Below are positions 10,501 to 20,561 of a stretch of DNA of 64,000 bases, piece by piece. How positions within the stretch are numbered: position 1 is the first letter of the stretch; every line of letters begins with the position of its first letter. This stretch comes from Phlebiopsis flavidoalba (lineage: Eukaryota > Basidiomycota > Agaricomycetes > Polyporales > Phanerochaetaceae). Where the stretch lies: NCBI GenBank assembly GCA_035772785.1, contig JAOCPU010000015.1, positions 124,001 through 188,000 of the forward strand. The letters run 5' to 3'. The notes below the pieces were generated by a model. That model saw only the letters and a program-made list of their open reading frames with translations. It was not told the DNA's origin and made no database searches. Made by a program: the position numbers and the translations under genes.

Positions 10501-13284
10501 CGGCTCTCACGCAGGACAGAGTCAGTTTCAAGTGTGGCATAGGCTGCAGTGCGTATGCCAAGTCAGTATGCCGGAAGAGCTATGTCTAGTCTTCTTATCT
10601 GTTTTCGACGAATGCCATGTCCTCAGGTCAATTGCTCAGGTGCCGGGATACAAACAGCGAGACTAGGACATACTGATTGGCACAGCACGTGCGCCATGGC
10701 CCACACTTGAACTGACCATCGTCTCGGGGGCCACGGCTCACGGCGTCCCCCACCTTCGCAGCGTCCCTTCCTCTGAGCCGTCGTTTACGGGTGTCCGCGG
10801 CGCGAACTTTAGCAATTCGCCTGGAGGCTTACCTCGGGCGCTTAGCCCGGATAACGAGGTTGGGCCTACCCAAAGCCTTCGGGACTGGTCGATAAGGGTA
10901 TGGGGTAGCAATCTCGCAGACACCGCACAACCCGAGTTCAGACAAAACCTTCTAGAGTTGTCTAATAATAGAAACATCTTGATTCCACCAGACAAATCAC
11001 CAGTTGTAATTGTATCTGTTATAACGTGGCTCTCGTCTGCCATCACTACGAACCCGGATTCCATCACGGGCACGTATTAATGGCGCGTACTTTTTTCATC
11101 CACACACCGAGAAGCAAACGGCGGAACCTTCATGCCGATTGCACAACTTTTCATAGTCTAACGGCTGTAGTCTACGGTCCTAGGCGATCGGGTTGGCATT
11201 CGCGCGGACCATCATAAAGTTTCTATGTATGCCTGTCAGATATCTGCAGACTTACACTCGTTCGTGTATCGGACTCCCATTTTATCATCTACGGCCCAAA
11301 AACTACTGGACCAGCTGTTGGGGCTCAGGGGCGAGTGAGCCCCAGAAACTCTCGAGAAGCCAGGCGGCTCTTGTGTGGTCGTTCACCAAGACGTTGAATT
11401 TTATGATGCGCTTGAATCTCGGTACGCACGACATACCCTCATGATCCCCGCCTTATACATTAAGGAAGGTCACCCGATCCTCGACAATGTGTTTCCTGTC
11501 CACTACAGAAATGCCAACTTACTAGTCGCGGCTACTTACAAAGTGACCGAGACGAGAAACAAACGTCGCAGCCACTGATCACAAAATTCATAGTTCAAAA
11601 TAGTCCAATAGTCCCCCTTCTCTCGATCCTTGCGCAAGCGCTTCATCTTTGCAACTTTGTGCTCGAAAAGAGATCCTTTGCTATACTTCCCAGCTTGTTG
11701 CTCACTAATCTCGTCATCTCTTCCGTATCCCTGATGCCGGTTGTGTAAGGCGGATTCTGGTACTCGTATTCCTCCACGCCAACGACGCCCAAAGCAAGGC
11801 AGTCCGTTCTCCACAAATTGAATCGCACACATCTATGCGCATTACCTTTTCAGAGTAGGTGCATTAGGTCCTACATCTTCATGGAATAGTCACGATGGTG
11901 TTCGGGTAGCACAACTCACAAGCGGGTGCAAGCAAGAATGTGTGACAGCACGGTCGAGCTCCTTGGGGATGAGATAGACCAGCTCGGTAATCTTCCAACG
12001 ATACTGCTATTGCCGATATCATTGGACACGAGGCCCATTCGGACTATGATCACGTTGTCGGCAAAAACTGGCTACTCGATGCTAAGACATTACGCCCATG
12101 CGCGCACCTCGCTCCGCGACGCGTTGTATAACCACATCCAGTCGAAGAACACGTCGTAACTCCCGGTCCAGAATGTATTTCTGAAAGGTGACGTTGGTCA
12201 CGTAGAATGACAGATTCATCACGTTAGTCATGATCAGAACAAATATTTTACGATGCGGTCGGGGAGGGAAGGATTAGACGATACTTCCGCTCGACCGTTG
12301 GGCGATTCGCACAAACCAACTGTTTGAATAGCACTTGCTCTGAAGGCCTGCCATTCAATATGGTGACTCAAGCAAGCGTTTGAAAGTTCCGAAAGCTAAC
12401 TGCAAGCCTTAGATCACAAGCCCTAATCCCAGGCCGTTCAACATGACTGCGCGTACAACACAGCGGCCAATAATAAGTTCACTCGCTTCATCACCGGGCG
12501 TCTTGAACCAGAAGCTCGGAGTTGTTTCCACATTGATTTAGATGGATAGATCGGAGACACAACCGGGCCGTGCGTACATCAAATGCTGTGGCGAGGAAGA
12601 GTACAGCAGTCATGTCAAGCTTTTCAGGAATCTTTACTATGCCATTTGCAGCATAGACGTCGATTAACGAGGTATAATAATATATGGTATAAGAGTTAGT
12701 CGCGTATGACAGGAACGTTTGCGCAGAGAGGATGAGGTCTTAGGGAGTAGTGGGAGGGAATTCTCAATAACCGGCTCTACAGGGACAGTGGATAGGTTTC
12801 TTTGTCAAGCTGGCTTGTTCTTGTCTGTACGATGACTGGCCACCTAATCATTTTGACGAACGGTCTGCTGAGAACTAGTTAGTAATGCTTCTCACGAGAA
12901 CGTTCACCTGCTCTAAACTACGTTGTTGGACGCCGATAAGTAAAAAATATTGTACATTTTGTTTCCCGAGTACTAGAGATATACCAAGTTATTGTAAGCG
13001 GATTGACTACCGCTACTTTGTTGTTTTTATGTTACCCAAACAAATCCTCCGAGAACGCGCGCTGGCCATGAGCCAATTATCGGCAGAAACGTCTAAACGC
13101 GGGCTCTATTCCACAGCACCGTTCCTTATTTCTATCTCCTGCTCCGCCCTTACTCCCTGAACGCGTGTTCTGAATGGCTCTTCACCTTCTGGTATCCATC
13201 CAGACAGCATCTTTCGAGACGTCACGCATCAACCTCACGAGCGCGTTCGGCCAACTGTTAACTGAGCACTTGCCCTGGACGTCG

Positions 13285-13299
13285 CCCCCCCCCCCCCCC
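13285..13299. repeat. C15 mononucleotide tract
   Basis: Fifteen consecutive C at or just beyond the 3' end of the HAM1-like gene. On the gene's strand it would read as poly-G. Confidence 0.95.
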
Positions 13300-13319
13300 G
13301 CTCTCGTCCATTGTCACGA

Positions 13320-16300
13320 TGTCCATCCACAGGCGACCGACACGCCTCTCTTCATGCTCTCTGGAGAAGTTGCACTTCGGGCCGCGCCGCTTGCCCACTG
13401 AGGACCTGCGGTTCGGCGCCATGGCGACCAGACTAGCCCCCCATATCGTCGCGCCCGGCTGTTACCCCTCACGTCCTTGATCCTCCCCGACCCGGCCACC
13501 TCCCGGTCCGGTGCGCACCTTCCCAGCCCACATTGACGCCAGTAGCCCACCCTCGCCACGCCACTGAGCTTGCCCATCCCTCGCCTCCAAAACCCGGCAA
13601 CCCGAGACTTAGCACCCCGCGCGGCAGGAGAACCAGCATCTCGAATGACTCGGCAAGGTTGCCGACGTCCCATGCAACCCGGAGTCGCGCCCACTCGAGC
13701 GCACCGCGCCGTTCTCCGCAAAGCATCGTCTGGAGGGTATCCCGGAAGCGCGAGGTGATGACGGGCTTGAGAACCGAAGCGAGCACTTGGTGGTTGCTCT
13801 GCTTGATGGTCAGGTCCGACGCTGGTCGGAAACCTGGATCGTCGCACTAAAGTTTTTATTGGGAGATGTGTCTGCTAGATCGTGTGCAGGGGGTTAGGGT
13901 CGACTAGGTTGAATGTGAAGGCGAGCTCGTAGATCCTGTCTTCTATAGCCGTTTGTGGTAGAGGCTGAAGAGAAGTTCTGCTTACGAATATCTGGGAAGT
14001 GTTATTTTCGATGGCGACATGTCGGGGAGAAAGAGGAAATGTCATGGTGTGTGACAGGGGGCGGCTATTGGAATAGGAGAGCGGTGAGGCGGGCGAGGTG
14101 CGAAGGTACGTAGCTCGAATGAGATGGGGAGGTGTGAGGACGGAATAAGGAAGGTGGGGGGAGATAGAGGAAGTGGGACGGATTCTGCGTCTGAGGTGCG
14201 AGGGTACAGCGAGACATCGTGAGAGAAGGGGAAAGAAGAAAGAAGAATCGAATGCGAGCAGGCGGGTGGGAGCCAGAATGGCTCGAGACGGGAGACGGAG
14301 AACCGGAGATACCTTTGTGGTGGGAGAGTGATGCATAGAGATGCAGGAGAAATTTCGGATGTGCCAGGGAAGAGGTCTACTGCTTGAAGTTAAACGAGAA
14401 CATTCGCGCAAGAATGCGAGGTTTGGATGCCCATGAGCGTAAAGCACGGGTGAGCGAACAACCAAGTACCGAGGGTCATGGGGTCTCGTGGTGGCAGAGG
14501 TAGCCTTGATGTCGATATCCCGGTAAATGTTGTACCAAATTAAGCGATGGCCAATAGAGTGAGCAGCGTGCGAAGGTGCGAAGATTTCAAGTTCCTCGAG
14601 GACGAACTCGAGACTATCGCTGTGCTCCCTGTACTAACTGTTCTGGTAAAGTACAAAAATGAGCATACGCATTCTCACGATTTTGATGTGGTTGATTGCA
14701 CAAACCTCTTTAGTGAATGTGGATGTCACTTAAGATCATAGCTGATCGAAACTCATCGGGAGGTAAGCTGTTGAAGAACAGATACTGGCCACAAGTCGCA
14801 GCCTAAAACGGACTGTGCTGAAGCGCCAGCAGCGCCAACCTCCGCGGCCTTCTCCGCCGCCTTGGATGCGCGGTAGCAAATGCACTCTCTGAGGTCAGAC
14901 AGAATAGCCGGAAACTTCGAACTTGTGCGCCTGGCGGAGACGGCGAGGTCCTCGCGTGGGCCGTCGAGTCAGGGCAACGCTGAAGTCTTTCCATTCCGAC
15001 TTGAGCTTCTCGTAGTCATCGCGCCACTTCTGGCCTGTTTTCGGCGGTGTCGGCGCTTGTAATCTCGTCCCAAGCAGCGCGACTTGAGCTCCTCGCTCTT
15101 CTTCTGCGCATCGCCAGAGCGGACGTAGCCCTTCTCGTCGACGCAAAATTCGGCGGAGGAAGTCTAGGGTCGTTTATCGTCGGTAACCTTGCGGAGAACT
15201 GGCTTGTCCTTCTGAAAACATCGACGCCGCATACACGCAGGGCTGCGAAGAAGTCGGGCGTCATCGAGCGACTTGCCGTTCGCGATGCGCTCGAAGAATC
15301 CCGCGCGACGCATAAAAAACAACCCAACGGCGATCGACTTAATGAGGTGTTGGTCGGGGGTAGGTGGTCGTCGATAAAGGACTCGAGAGAGTGTAATCGG
15401 CCGTGGTGTTGACATCTCCGGGCTGTATCCAGAGATTTGTGGCAGCCACTTGCTAAGAATGCCAAAGATGTTGGAGACCGCAATCGTGGTATTCTTGGTT
15501 GTCCTGGCGCGGTCCACAAATCTTATGGCGCGTAATTCAGTATTTTCATTTAACGATGATTAACAAACAGTAAGATCACGTACGTCGTTGAAGGCTTTCA
15601 TGAGACGAAGATCGTTGGTGTGCGGTTCGCGAGATCTTTGCTGGTGCAGCGGCGACCTGAGGTCGGCACCGGATAGTTTCGGATCCCGCAACCTTGACGG
15701 TGTCCATAGTGATCTCGAACTGCTCGCGCGTATCCTTGTTCTTGAACTTCTCCTCTTCGGGCTTCTTCTTCATTCAACAACCTCGTTGCGCTCGCCCTCC
15801 TCGATCTCTTGATCAACTTGACGGAGCGTCTGTGCAGCTGAGCCTGCGCTCTGGCTGGCTGACGTACTCGGCGGCATCAGCGAACGCGAGCCGTGTGAAG
15901 GAGGCGAAGTCGTGGAAGACACTCTGCGACTCCGAAGTGACGGGTGGAGAGAAGTACTGAGAAGATGGTTCGAAGTGAACGTGCCATTGCGGAAGCATCC
16001 TTGGACGCCTGATCCGGGGCGGAACCGGTGACATTGGTCGAGGTATTCGAGATGTCGGCTTCATGCAAATGCCAGAGGGACTCCTGAATGATGTTGTCAC
16101 CTGTGACCGCAAGTCAGTTACTGGGCAGGTGGGTTCAGGGTATGCACGTACCATTCTTGTGGTCCCCAATAAGCTTGTAAGCGTTCAAGAGATCACGAAC
16201 GTCCTGAACTAGAACGCGTCCCTGAATTGCTCGCTGAGCTCGCCGTACTCCGGCGATGGCTCGACCTGCGTGAGGCCGCTCTTCAGGAGCCAATCCACAA

Positions 16301-16373
16301 ATTGGTCAATTTGCTGCTGAGTTGGGAGCTTTCCAGCATCGAGGGCAGCAATAACAGAAGATGCTTTGTCCAT
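13320..16373 (-). CDS. HAM1-like N-terminal domain protein
   Basis: Start at 16373 gives MDKASSVIAALDAGKLPTQQ, then FVDWLLKSGLTQVEPSP and, after a frame slip, VQDVRDLLNAYKLIGDHKNG. After an intron near 16150-16100 it reads SLWHLHEADISNTSTNV and AMARSLRTIFSVLL. Further on are FHDFASFTRLAFADAAEYV, KNKDTREQFEITMDTVKVAG, GFFERIANGKSLDD and YVRSGDAQKKSEELKS. A last block at about 13800-13640 (LTIKQSNHQVLASVLKPVIT, then AWDVGNLAESFEML) resembles the end of the same fungal domain. This domain architecture is known from Neurospora HAM-type proteins linked to hyphal fusion; the biochemical role is not known. Between about 14780 and 13860 I could not find the expected middle of the domain (see separate entry). 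Numerous frame breaks are present. The exact 3' end is uncertain. Confidence 0.6.
13870..14780. other. Unexplained segment inside the HAM1-like gene
   Basis: This lies between two blocks that match the start and the end of a HAM1-type domain, but none of the six frames reads like the missing middle. The minus strand has an open frame of 196 codons (13875-14465) with no motif I know. The segment may be an insertion, a replaced region or a separate small gene. Confidence 0.4.
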
Positions 16374-16754
16374 GATGAATTATAGGTTGAAAATCAAAGG
16401 TCGTGTCGTAAGGTGTTGAAAGTCGTGCGTGTCGTGAGAGAAAAAAGAGAAACTTGGTAAAGAGGCCATAATTAAGATGCGCATGTCTTTATACGCCCCC
16501 TGTTCCGCTGCATGACGCAGGACTAACTGGCGCAGTGACGGTGAGAGTGGCGACACCGGTGGAGGCGTGCGCAGGCGCTCCAGGACGCCATCGACGTAGG
16601 CGCCCATTATGAGGCACCCCGAGGTAAGCGCCCGATGTTGATGAAGTCGGGAGTCGGGGCCGAGAATCTCCTGGAAGACCTGAGAATATTCATTCATCAT
16701 TTGCAAGAAGATGACGAGAGGTAGACTTTAAGCAGTACAGAATATACTAGGAGT
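16374..16754. other. Short gap with an open minus-strand frame
   Basis: A 108-codon minus-strand frame (16380-16706, MQMMNEYSQVFQEIL at the start) sits between the HAM1-like gene and the methyltransferase. It has no recognised motif. It may be 5' untranslated region or a missed first exon of the HAM1-like gene. Confidence 0.3.
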
Positions 16755-18044
16755 TTACTGTGTATATTGTGCGACTCTTGTAGCGAGAGCAGAAATCTCC
16801 GTAGGTCCGGATTTGCAACATCCCCCGATAATGAAGCCCCCCCACGCGCGCCATCCTTTCTCCATGTATGGCTCGAGAACCCGAACGAGGTTGTTGTCCC
16901 AAGCTTTGAGCCTGTCGCCGTCCCGAGCCTCTGGGAGTGTCCAAGTCTTCCGCTCGAGGTCCCACTCCTTGCCGTTGGGGGGGGGGGGGTACACGATGAG
17001 CACCGGTTTAGTCCTCCGAACCACCGCAAAGCTCTTTGGTCGCAGCTGTCATGCCCTGCAAGATCTTCGCCAGGAAGCTGACCACCAGTACAATTGACGC
17101 CTATCGCGGTCGGAGTCGAGAGTCCAGGATGCTTGCGGTTGCTCCCCAAGCAAGGCCTGCACAAGCTCCCGAGAGGAAGAGTTTTCCGTCCTCGCTATGA
17201 TCATGGATAGGCTCGGGGTATTTGCCAAAGGGATGAACTGTAGATATCCACCATCGCTTCTTGGCAGCCACAGAACTGTTCAGTTCGGCCATGGCCATGC
17301 GAATGGCGACGGACGGCCTCGCGTCTGAGGGTACAGTCTCGAAGGCAATCCAGTCTATAGTGCGCCACGTGTCTTCGTCCTCGGAAAAGACCCTGAGTCG
17401 TTCCAGATGAAAGTCCTTCAACGCTTCCAAGGACCGTTCGCACGCGTCTTCTTCTCTCCAGGGAGTGCGCAGGGGGGTGTTCCTGTTGCGGTCTTCTGGG
17501 CCAAAGGGTGGCGGGTACATCCCGTCGAATTCATTTGCGTTCACGGTGGATCCGTAAGGGCCGAAGGAAAAGGGCAATCTCCACATTTTCGGCGCGTTAC
17601 ATCGGACTGCTCCGTCACATAGCGTTCTTTTGCGATGCGTGCCAGACCGATTGCCTTACGCTGATGCGCTGCGCGTCGTCGCGTGTGTAACCCCGACTTT
17701 TCGAACGTGTTGTATGCGCACTGATATCTGTCTCCCAAAGCAGTTTGAAAGCTTAATATCAGTAGGCAAACAGCGCGTTCGAACTCACGTTACGCGGCGT
17801 GATAAATTCGCCGCGCACCAGCTCTGAGAAAGGCCAAATGCGCTTTCGATGATAATCTCCGGGTTCGTGTTCGATAGGGCGAGCAGACCACAGTGGATCC
17901 GATATGTCGCGGTGGAATGTGTCTTCAAGGGTAGTACCCTAGCAGTACCCGTCAGCATGAAAGAAGCCACAATGTCTGATTAATAGCACTTGAACTCACC
18001 AGCCCACCATCTAGCACAATTATTGGCATGCCCTTAGTGGACAT
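16755..18044 (-). CDS. Homocysteine S-methyltransferase
   Basis: Transfers a methyl group from S-adenosylmethionine or S-methylmethionine to homocysteine to form methionine; related to yeast Mht1 and Sam4. Start at 18044 gives MSTKGMPIIVLDGGL. A 60-base intron then joins to GTTLEDTFHRDISDPLWSAR and PIEHEPGDYHRKRIWPF. The central part is readable as ANEFDGMYPPPFGPEDRN, LEALKDFHLERLRVF and TIDWIAFETVPS. The C-terminus carries the zinc-binding cysteines in the expected places: IGVNC near 17090 and FIIGGCC near 16825. Stop at 16755-16757. The conserved VYP..NGKEW segment is interrupted by extra prolines from the G13 tract at 16977-16989, and it stays in frame locally. Several frame breaks exist elsewhere. 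Its neighbour on the same strand is the HAM1-like gene. Confidence 0.85.
16977..16989. repeat. G13 tract coding for poly-proline in the methyltransferase
   Basis: On the coding (minus) strand the C13 run gives the last base of a Tyr codon and four Pro codons, between VYP and NGKEW, a conserved part of homocysteine methyltransferases where relatives have one Pro. Confidence 0.9.
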
Positions 18045-18979
18045 TGCGACCGTGTATGTCGTAGCTGAGGAGCGTGATGAGAGTGGTAACGAGAAGATCC
18101 AAAGAAGATCAAATGCATCGAGTCACGGGCGTGCAAATTAATCCAAAGACGCCGGCTTCGTGTGGCGTTGATGGCGAGCTGTGGAAGGACGTGTGTCGTC
18201 ATCTTTGGTAGTCTTTACTTTGCCACAGACACCCACTACGTCGAGAACGATCGCTCAGCATCAATGCTTCATGGAAGTTCATTTGCTCAATTCACGAAGC
18301 ACGACACGCAATCCGGTGTGGCCCGCGTTGATCATTGCTTGCAGAGGCCAGTGGCTATGAATAGTGTGGGAAGTTCACGTTCGACGCCGATTTGGTCCGC
18401 TGGCGTATGCTCTAACTTGCGTCTTACCATATTTGCCATGACTCCTCGTTGCACCACGTATGGTAGTTACTGACGGCGCTCATAGATAACCACGCATTCG
18501 GTCGAGACGAGAACAGGGATATTGAGGCTATGGTAATGTACTTCTACTCTTGTCTGACCTAACCAGTATAGACTGTAGCCGAGCTATTCAAAACGCGACG
18601 GTATTCCATAGCTCATCACTAGTGTGATGGGTGGTCGCTGCGTATTGAGCGCTGAGCTTCGACCTGCCCCGATTGGCCAATGGGTTGGTCCACGCGTACA
18701 CGAACAATATCGGCGCAGCCTGAGTCTCACTCTGACCAATCGTAGCGACTCGGAGCCGCTTCATTTTTTGACCCATCATTCTACCGAGGTCCGCACGAAT
18801 ACTCCGCATGCCACACGAGGTGAATATGCCGAAGGCTTGAATCGATGACTTCACCCCGCCTGCTAGGTAAGTGATCTTCAATGCGAACGAGGAATATTCG
18901 TGACCGAGGGCCCTCGCATTCCTCACTAGAACCACCACCACCATGCAGCCCGTTATCTTCGTGCCTCATCCCATACCCT
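18045..18979. other. Intergenic stretch
   Basis: Contains the promoter side of the methyltransferase. Short frames at 18162-18473 (+) and 18588-18944 (-) have no recognisable motif. Confidence 0.5.
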
Positions 18980-19623
18980 ATGAGCACGCCAAATGTTCAT
19001 CTGACCCCGCACGAGAACACATCCATCCACCTCGACCACATGCCCACAGACTGGTTCAGCCAAGTGACGGCTCGGGTACGATCTTTTCTGGAGGGCATAC
19101 CAGGCGTCTAGGGATATGTTTCATGTCGCCGCCGCACAGGCCATGGAGGGCAACACCGTTCAGCCACCTCCACCCTTCACGATCAGGTCACCTTCTCGCT
19201 CACGATACGCCTTTGACCTAGGAACAAGCCAAACGCGCTATCATCATCCGAGTACCGATTCGCTCATTACAACCGCAGCAGCCGTCGGCGGTGGTCTCGT
19301 CGCGGGGCCAGCTGGTGCAGTCCTAGGTGCCGCAGCGGGCAAAAGCTGTGGGGGATTGGGTTTGAGAAGGTGACGGTGGAGGTCGTCGACCCCCGGGCTC
19401 GGAAGGGGGTTGGGAGCAGACGCTCGCATCGGGGTTTATGGAGGTCGCCACGAATGCGGCAGCAGGCGGGCGGGCGGTGTGGGCAGAGTGCTTTATCAGG
19501 CAGAAGCTGGTCGTCTGGCGGCTCGTTCATGAGCAAATTCGTGGGATCGTCGGCGGCATCTGCTACTATGTTTTCTGGCGACGCGTGAGTGATATATCCT
19601 GCTCCCGTAGCTGTGGTGCTGAC
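18980..19623 (+). CDS. Hypothetical protein with Gly/Ala zipper-like segment
   Basis: Start at 18980 gives MSTPNVHLTPHENTSIHLDH and WFSQVTARVRSFLEGIPGV, followed by a stop. One frame over, the text continues without a gap in sense as MFHVAAAQAMEGNTVQPPPP, SPSRSRYAFDL and DSLITTAAAVGGGLVAGPAG, then AVLGAAAGK. This Gly/Ala-rich hydrophobic stretch resembles glycine-zipper helices that pack in or against membranes. The end is readable as RQKLVVWRLVHEQIRGIVGG and a stop at 19621-19623. I do not know the family. An intron or a base error near 19110 would join the two parts. Confidence is limited because the middle (19350-19440) changes frame again. Confidence 0.4.
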
Positions 19624-19758
19624 TAGTGGATCCATAGACTACGCAAGTCTATGGTGGGATCGCAAGTCGATCCATAGAGTTTGTGTGGCACCTCGTCTGC
19701 CCATTGCAGCAAAGTTCTCGAAAGCGACCTGTCGCATCCCTCCCGTATTACTTCTGGG

Positions 19759-19829
19759 GCATTCATGGTGTAGCGGTAACATTGGGTCTTCCCATGGCCT
19801 AGCTCCGGGTTCGACTCCCGGTGGATGCA
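19759..19829 (+). tRNA. tRNA-Gly (anticodon CCC)
   Basis: A 71-base cloverleaf. The acceptor stem GCATTCA pairs with TGGATGC (one G-T pair), with discriminator A. The D-arm lies in TGGTGTAGCGGTAACA. The anticodon stem GGGTC/GGCCT encloses the loop TTCCCAT, which places CCC at positions 34-36 and so reads GGG glycine codons. The T-arm is CCGGG-TTCGACT-CCCGG. The A box (TGGTGTAGCGGT) and B box (GGGTTCGACTCCC) of an internal RNA polymerase III promoter are present. There is no intron. Confidence 0.93.
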
Positions 19830-19831
19830 CA

Positions 19832-19837
19832 TTTTTT
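19832..19837 (+). terminator. RNA polymerase III terminator
   Basis: Six T's directly after the tRNA-Gly gene. Confidence 0.85.
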
Positions 19838-20561
19838 GCCCCGCCCACCCACACTCCTACCCTAACCCCTAGTTTAAACTTTACACTGTACAGTCTCTGA
19901 GATTATTGTTGCGAGTTTATTATATAATTTAGTCGCCCTTCATGCAGATCTTCCTATGTATAGAGACAGATTCGACCTTTTCCACGGTACCCACGCTGGT
20001 CGCTGTTTACAGCCGTTGACTTAGTGCACCTTATGTAATAGTGTATGCCTTTATTTCATCCGAACACCTGAAACTCTACATCCAAGCTCGTCTTTGACTT
20101 GGACCTGCTGCTGGCGCGATCATTGCGCCATTCGCGCGAAACGACAACGATGACTTGGCAAGTCAAGTCCTCGTTCGATCGGATATTCCTGTTGAGGCGC
20201 ATCAAATTTGATTAGATAGACGCTAGATCCATCTTGTCACGCCGAATATTATTTCGAGCCCATTTCTCTCATGAAGACTTGAGTACGCAGTGCACTATTT
20301 TCGCAAGCAAATTTGCGACGGGAGGCGGGGATGATAGCGTATTTTCGCCTATCTCCAGCTTCGCTCCGTACGCGGGCACTCCGCTTCCGTGATACCAAAA
20401 AACTCAGGGGCGGATCACGTGCGAGCGGAATAGTATTTAGAGGCGCTTGGAGAAATGACTTGATACCCTCAAGCTGAAAAGGTTTTTTTTAAAATGTTGC
20501 GCCTCCTCTCTCGTCCCATCCGCTCCTCGACTGCAACCACCACACCTTCCTCAGACGCACC
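19838..20561. other. Upstream region of SHMT
   Basis: No gene is seen. Just before the SHMT start, an ATG at 20494 opens an out-of-frame leader (see findings). Confidence 0.5.

Larger units (their letters stand above)
7301..13319. other. About 6 kb stretch without a supportable gene
   Basis: Both strands contain only short open frames (60-110 codons) without recognisable motifs, and codon content looks unlike the flanking genes. Stretches that stay open longest are 7910-8185 (-), where one frame has a mildly hydrophobic piece (YPINYIGMLLATTLVDF), 10738-11080 (open on both strands) and 11536-11832 (-). I see no reverse transcriptase, integrase, transposase, long terminal repeats or terminal inverted repeats. 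It may be decayed mobile DNA, long untranslated or non-coding RNA, or simple intergenic sequence. Confidence 0.5.

Noticed and set aside
7400..13280. Retrotransposon or DNA transposon in the gene-poor region
   Set aside because: I found no polymerase, integrase or transposase motifs and no matching terminal repeats. An old, decayed element cannot be excluded.
13314..13847. A 177-codon minus-strand frame rich in Arg/Gly/Ser
   Set aside because: The neighbouring frame carries the HAM1-like motifs (IKQSNHQVLASVLKPVIT, AWDVGNLAESF); this frame is its shadow.
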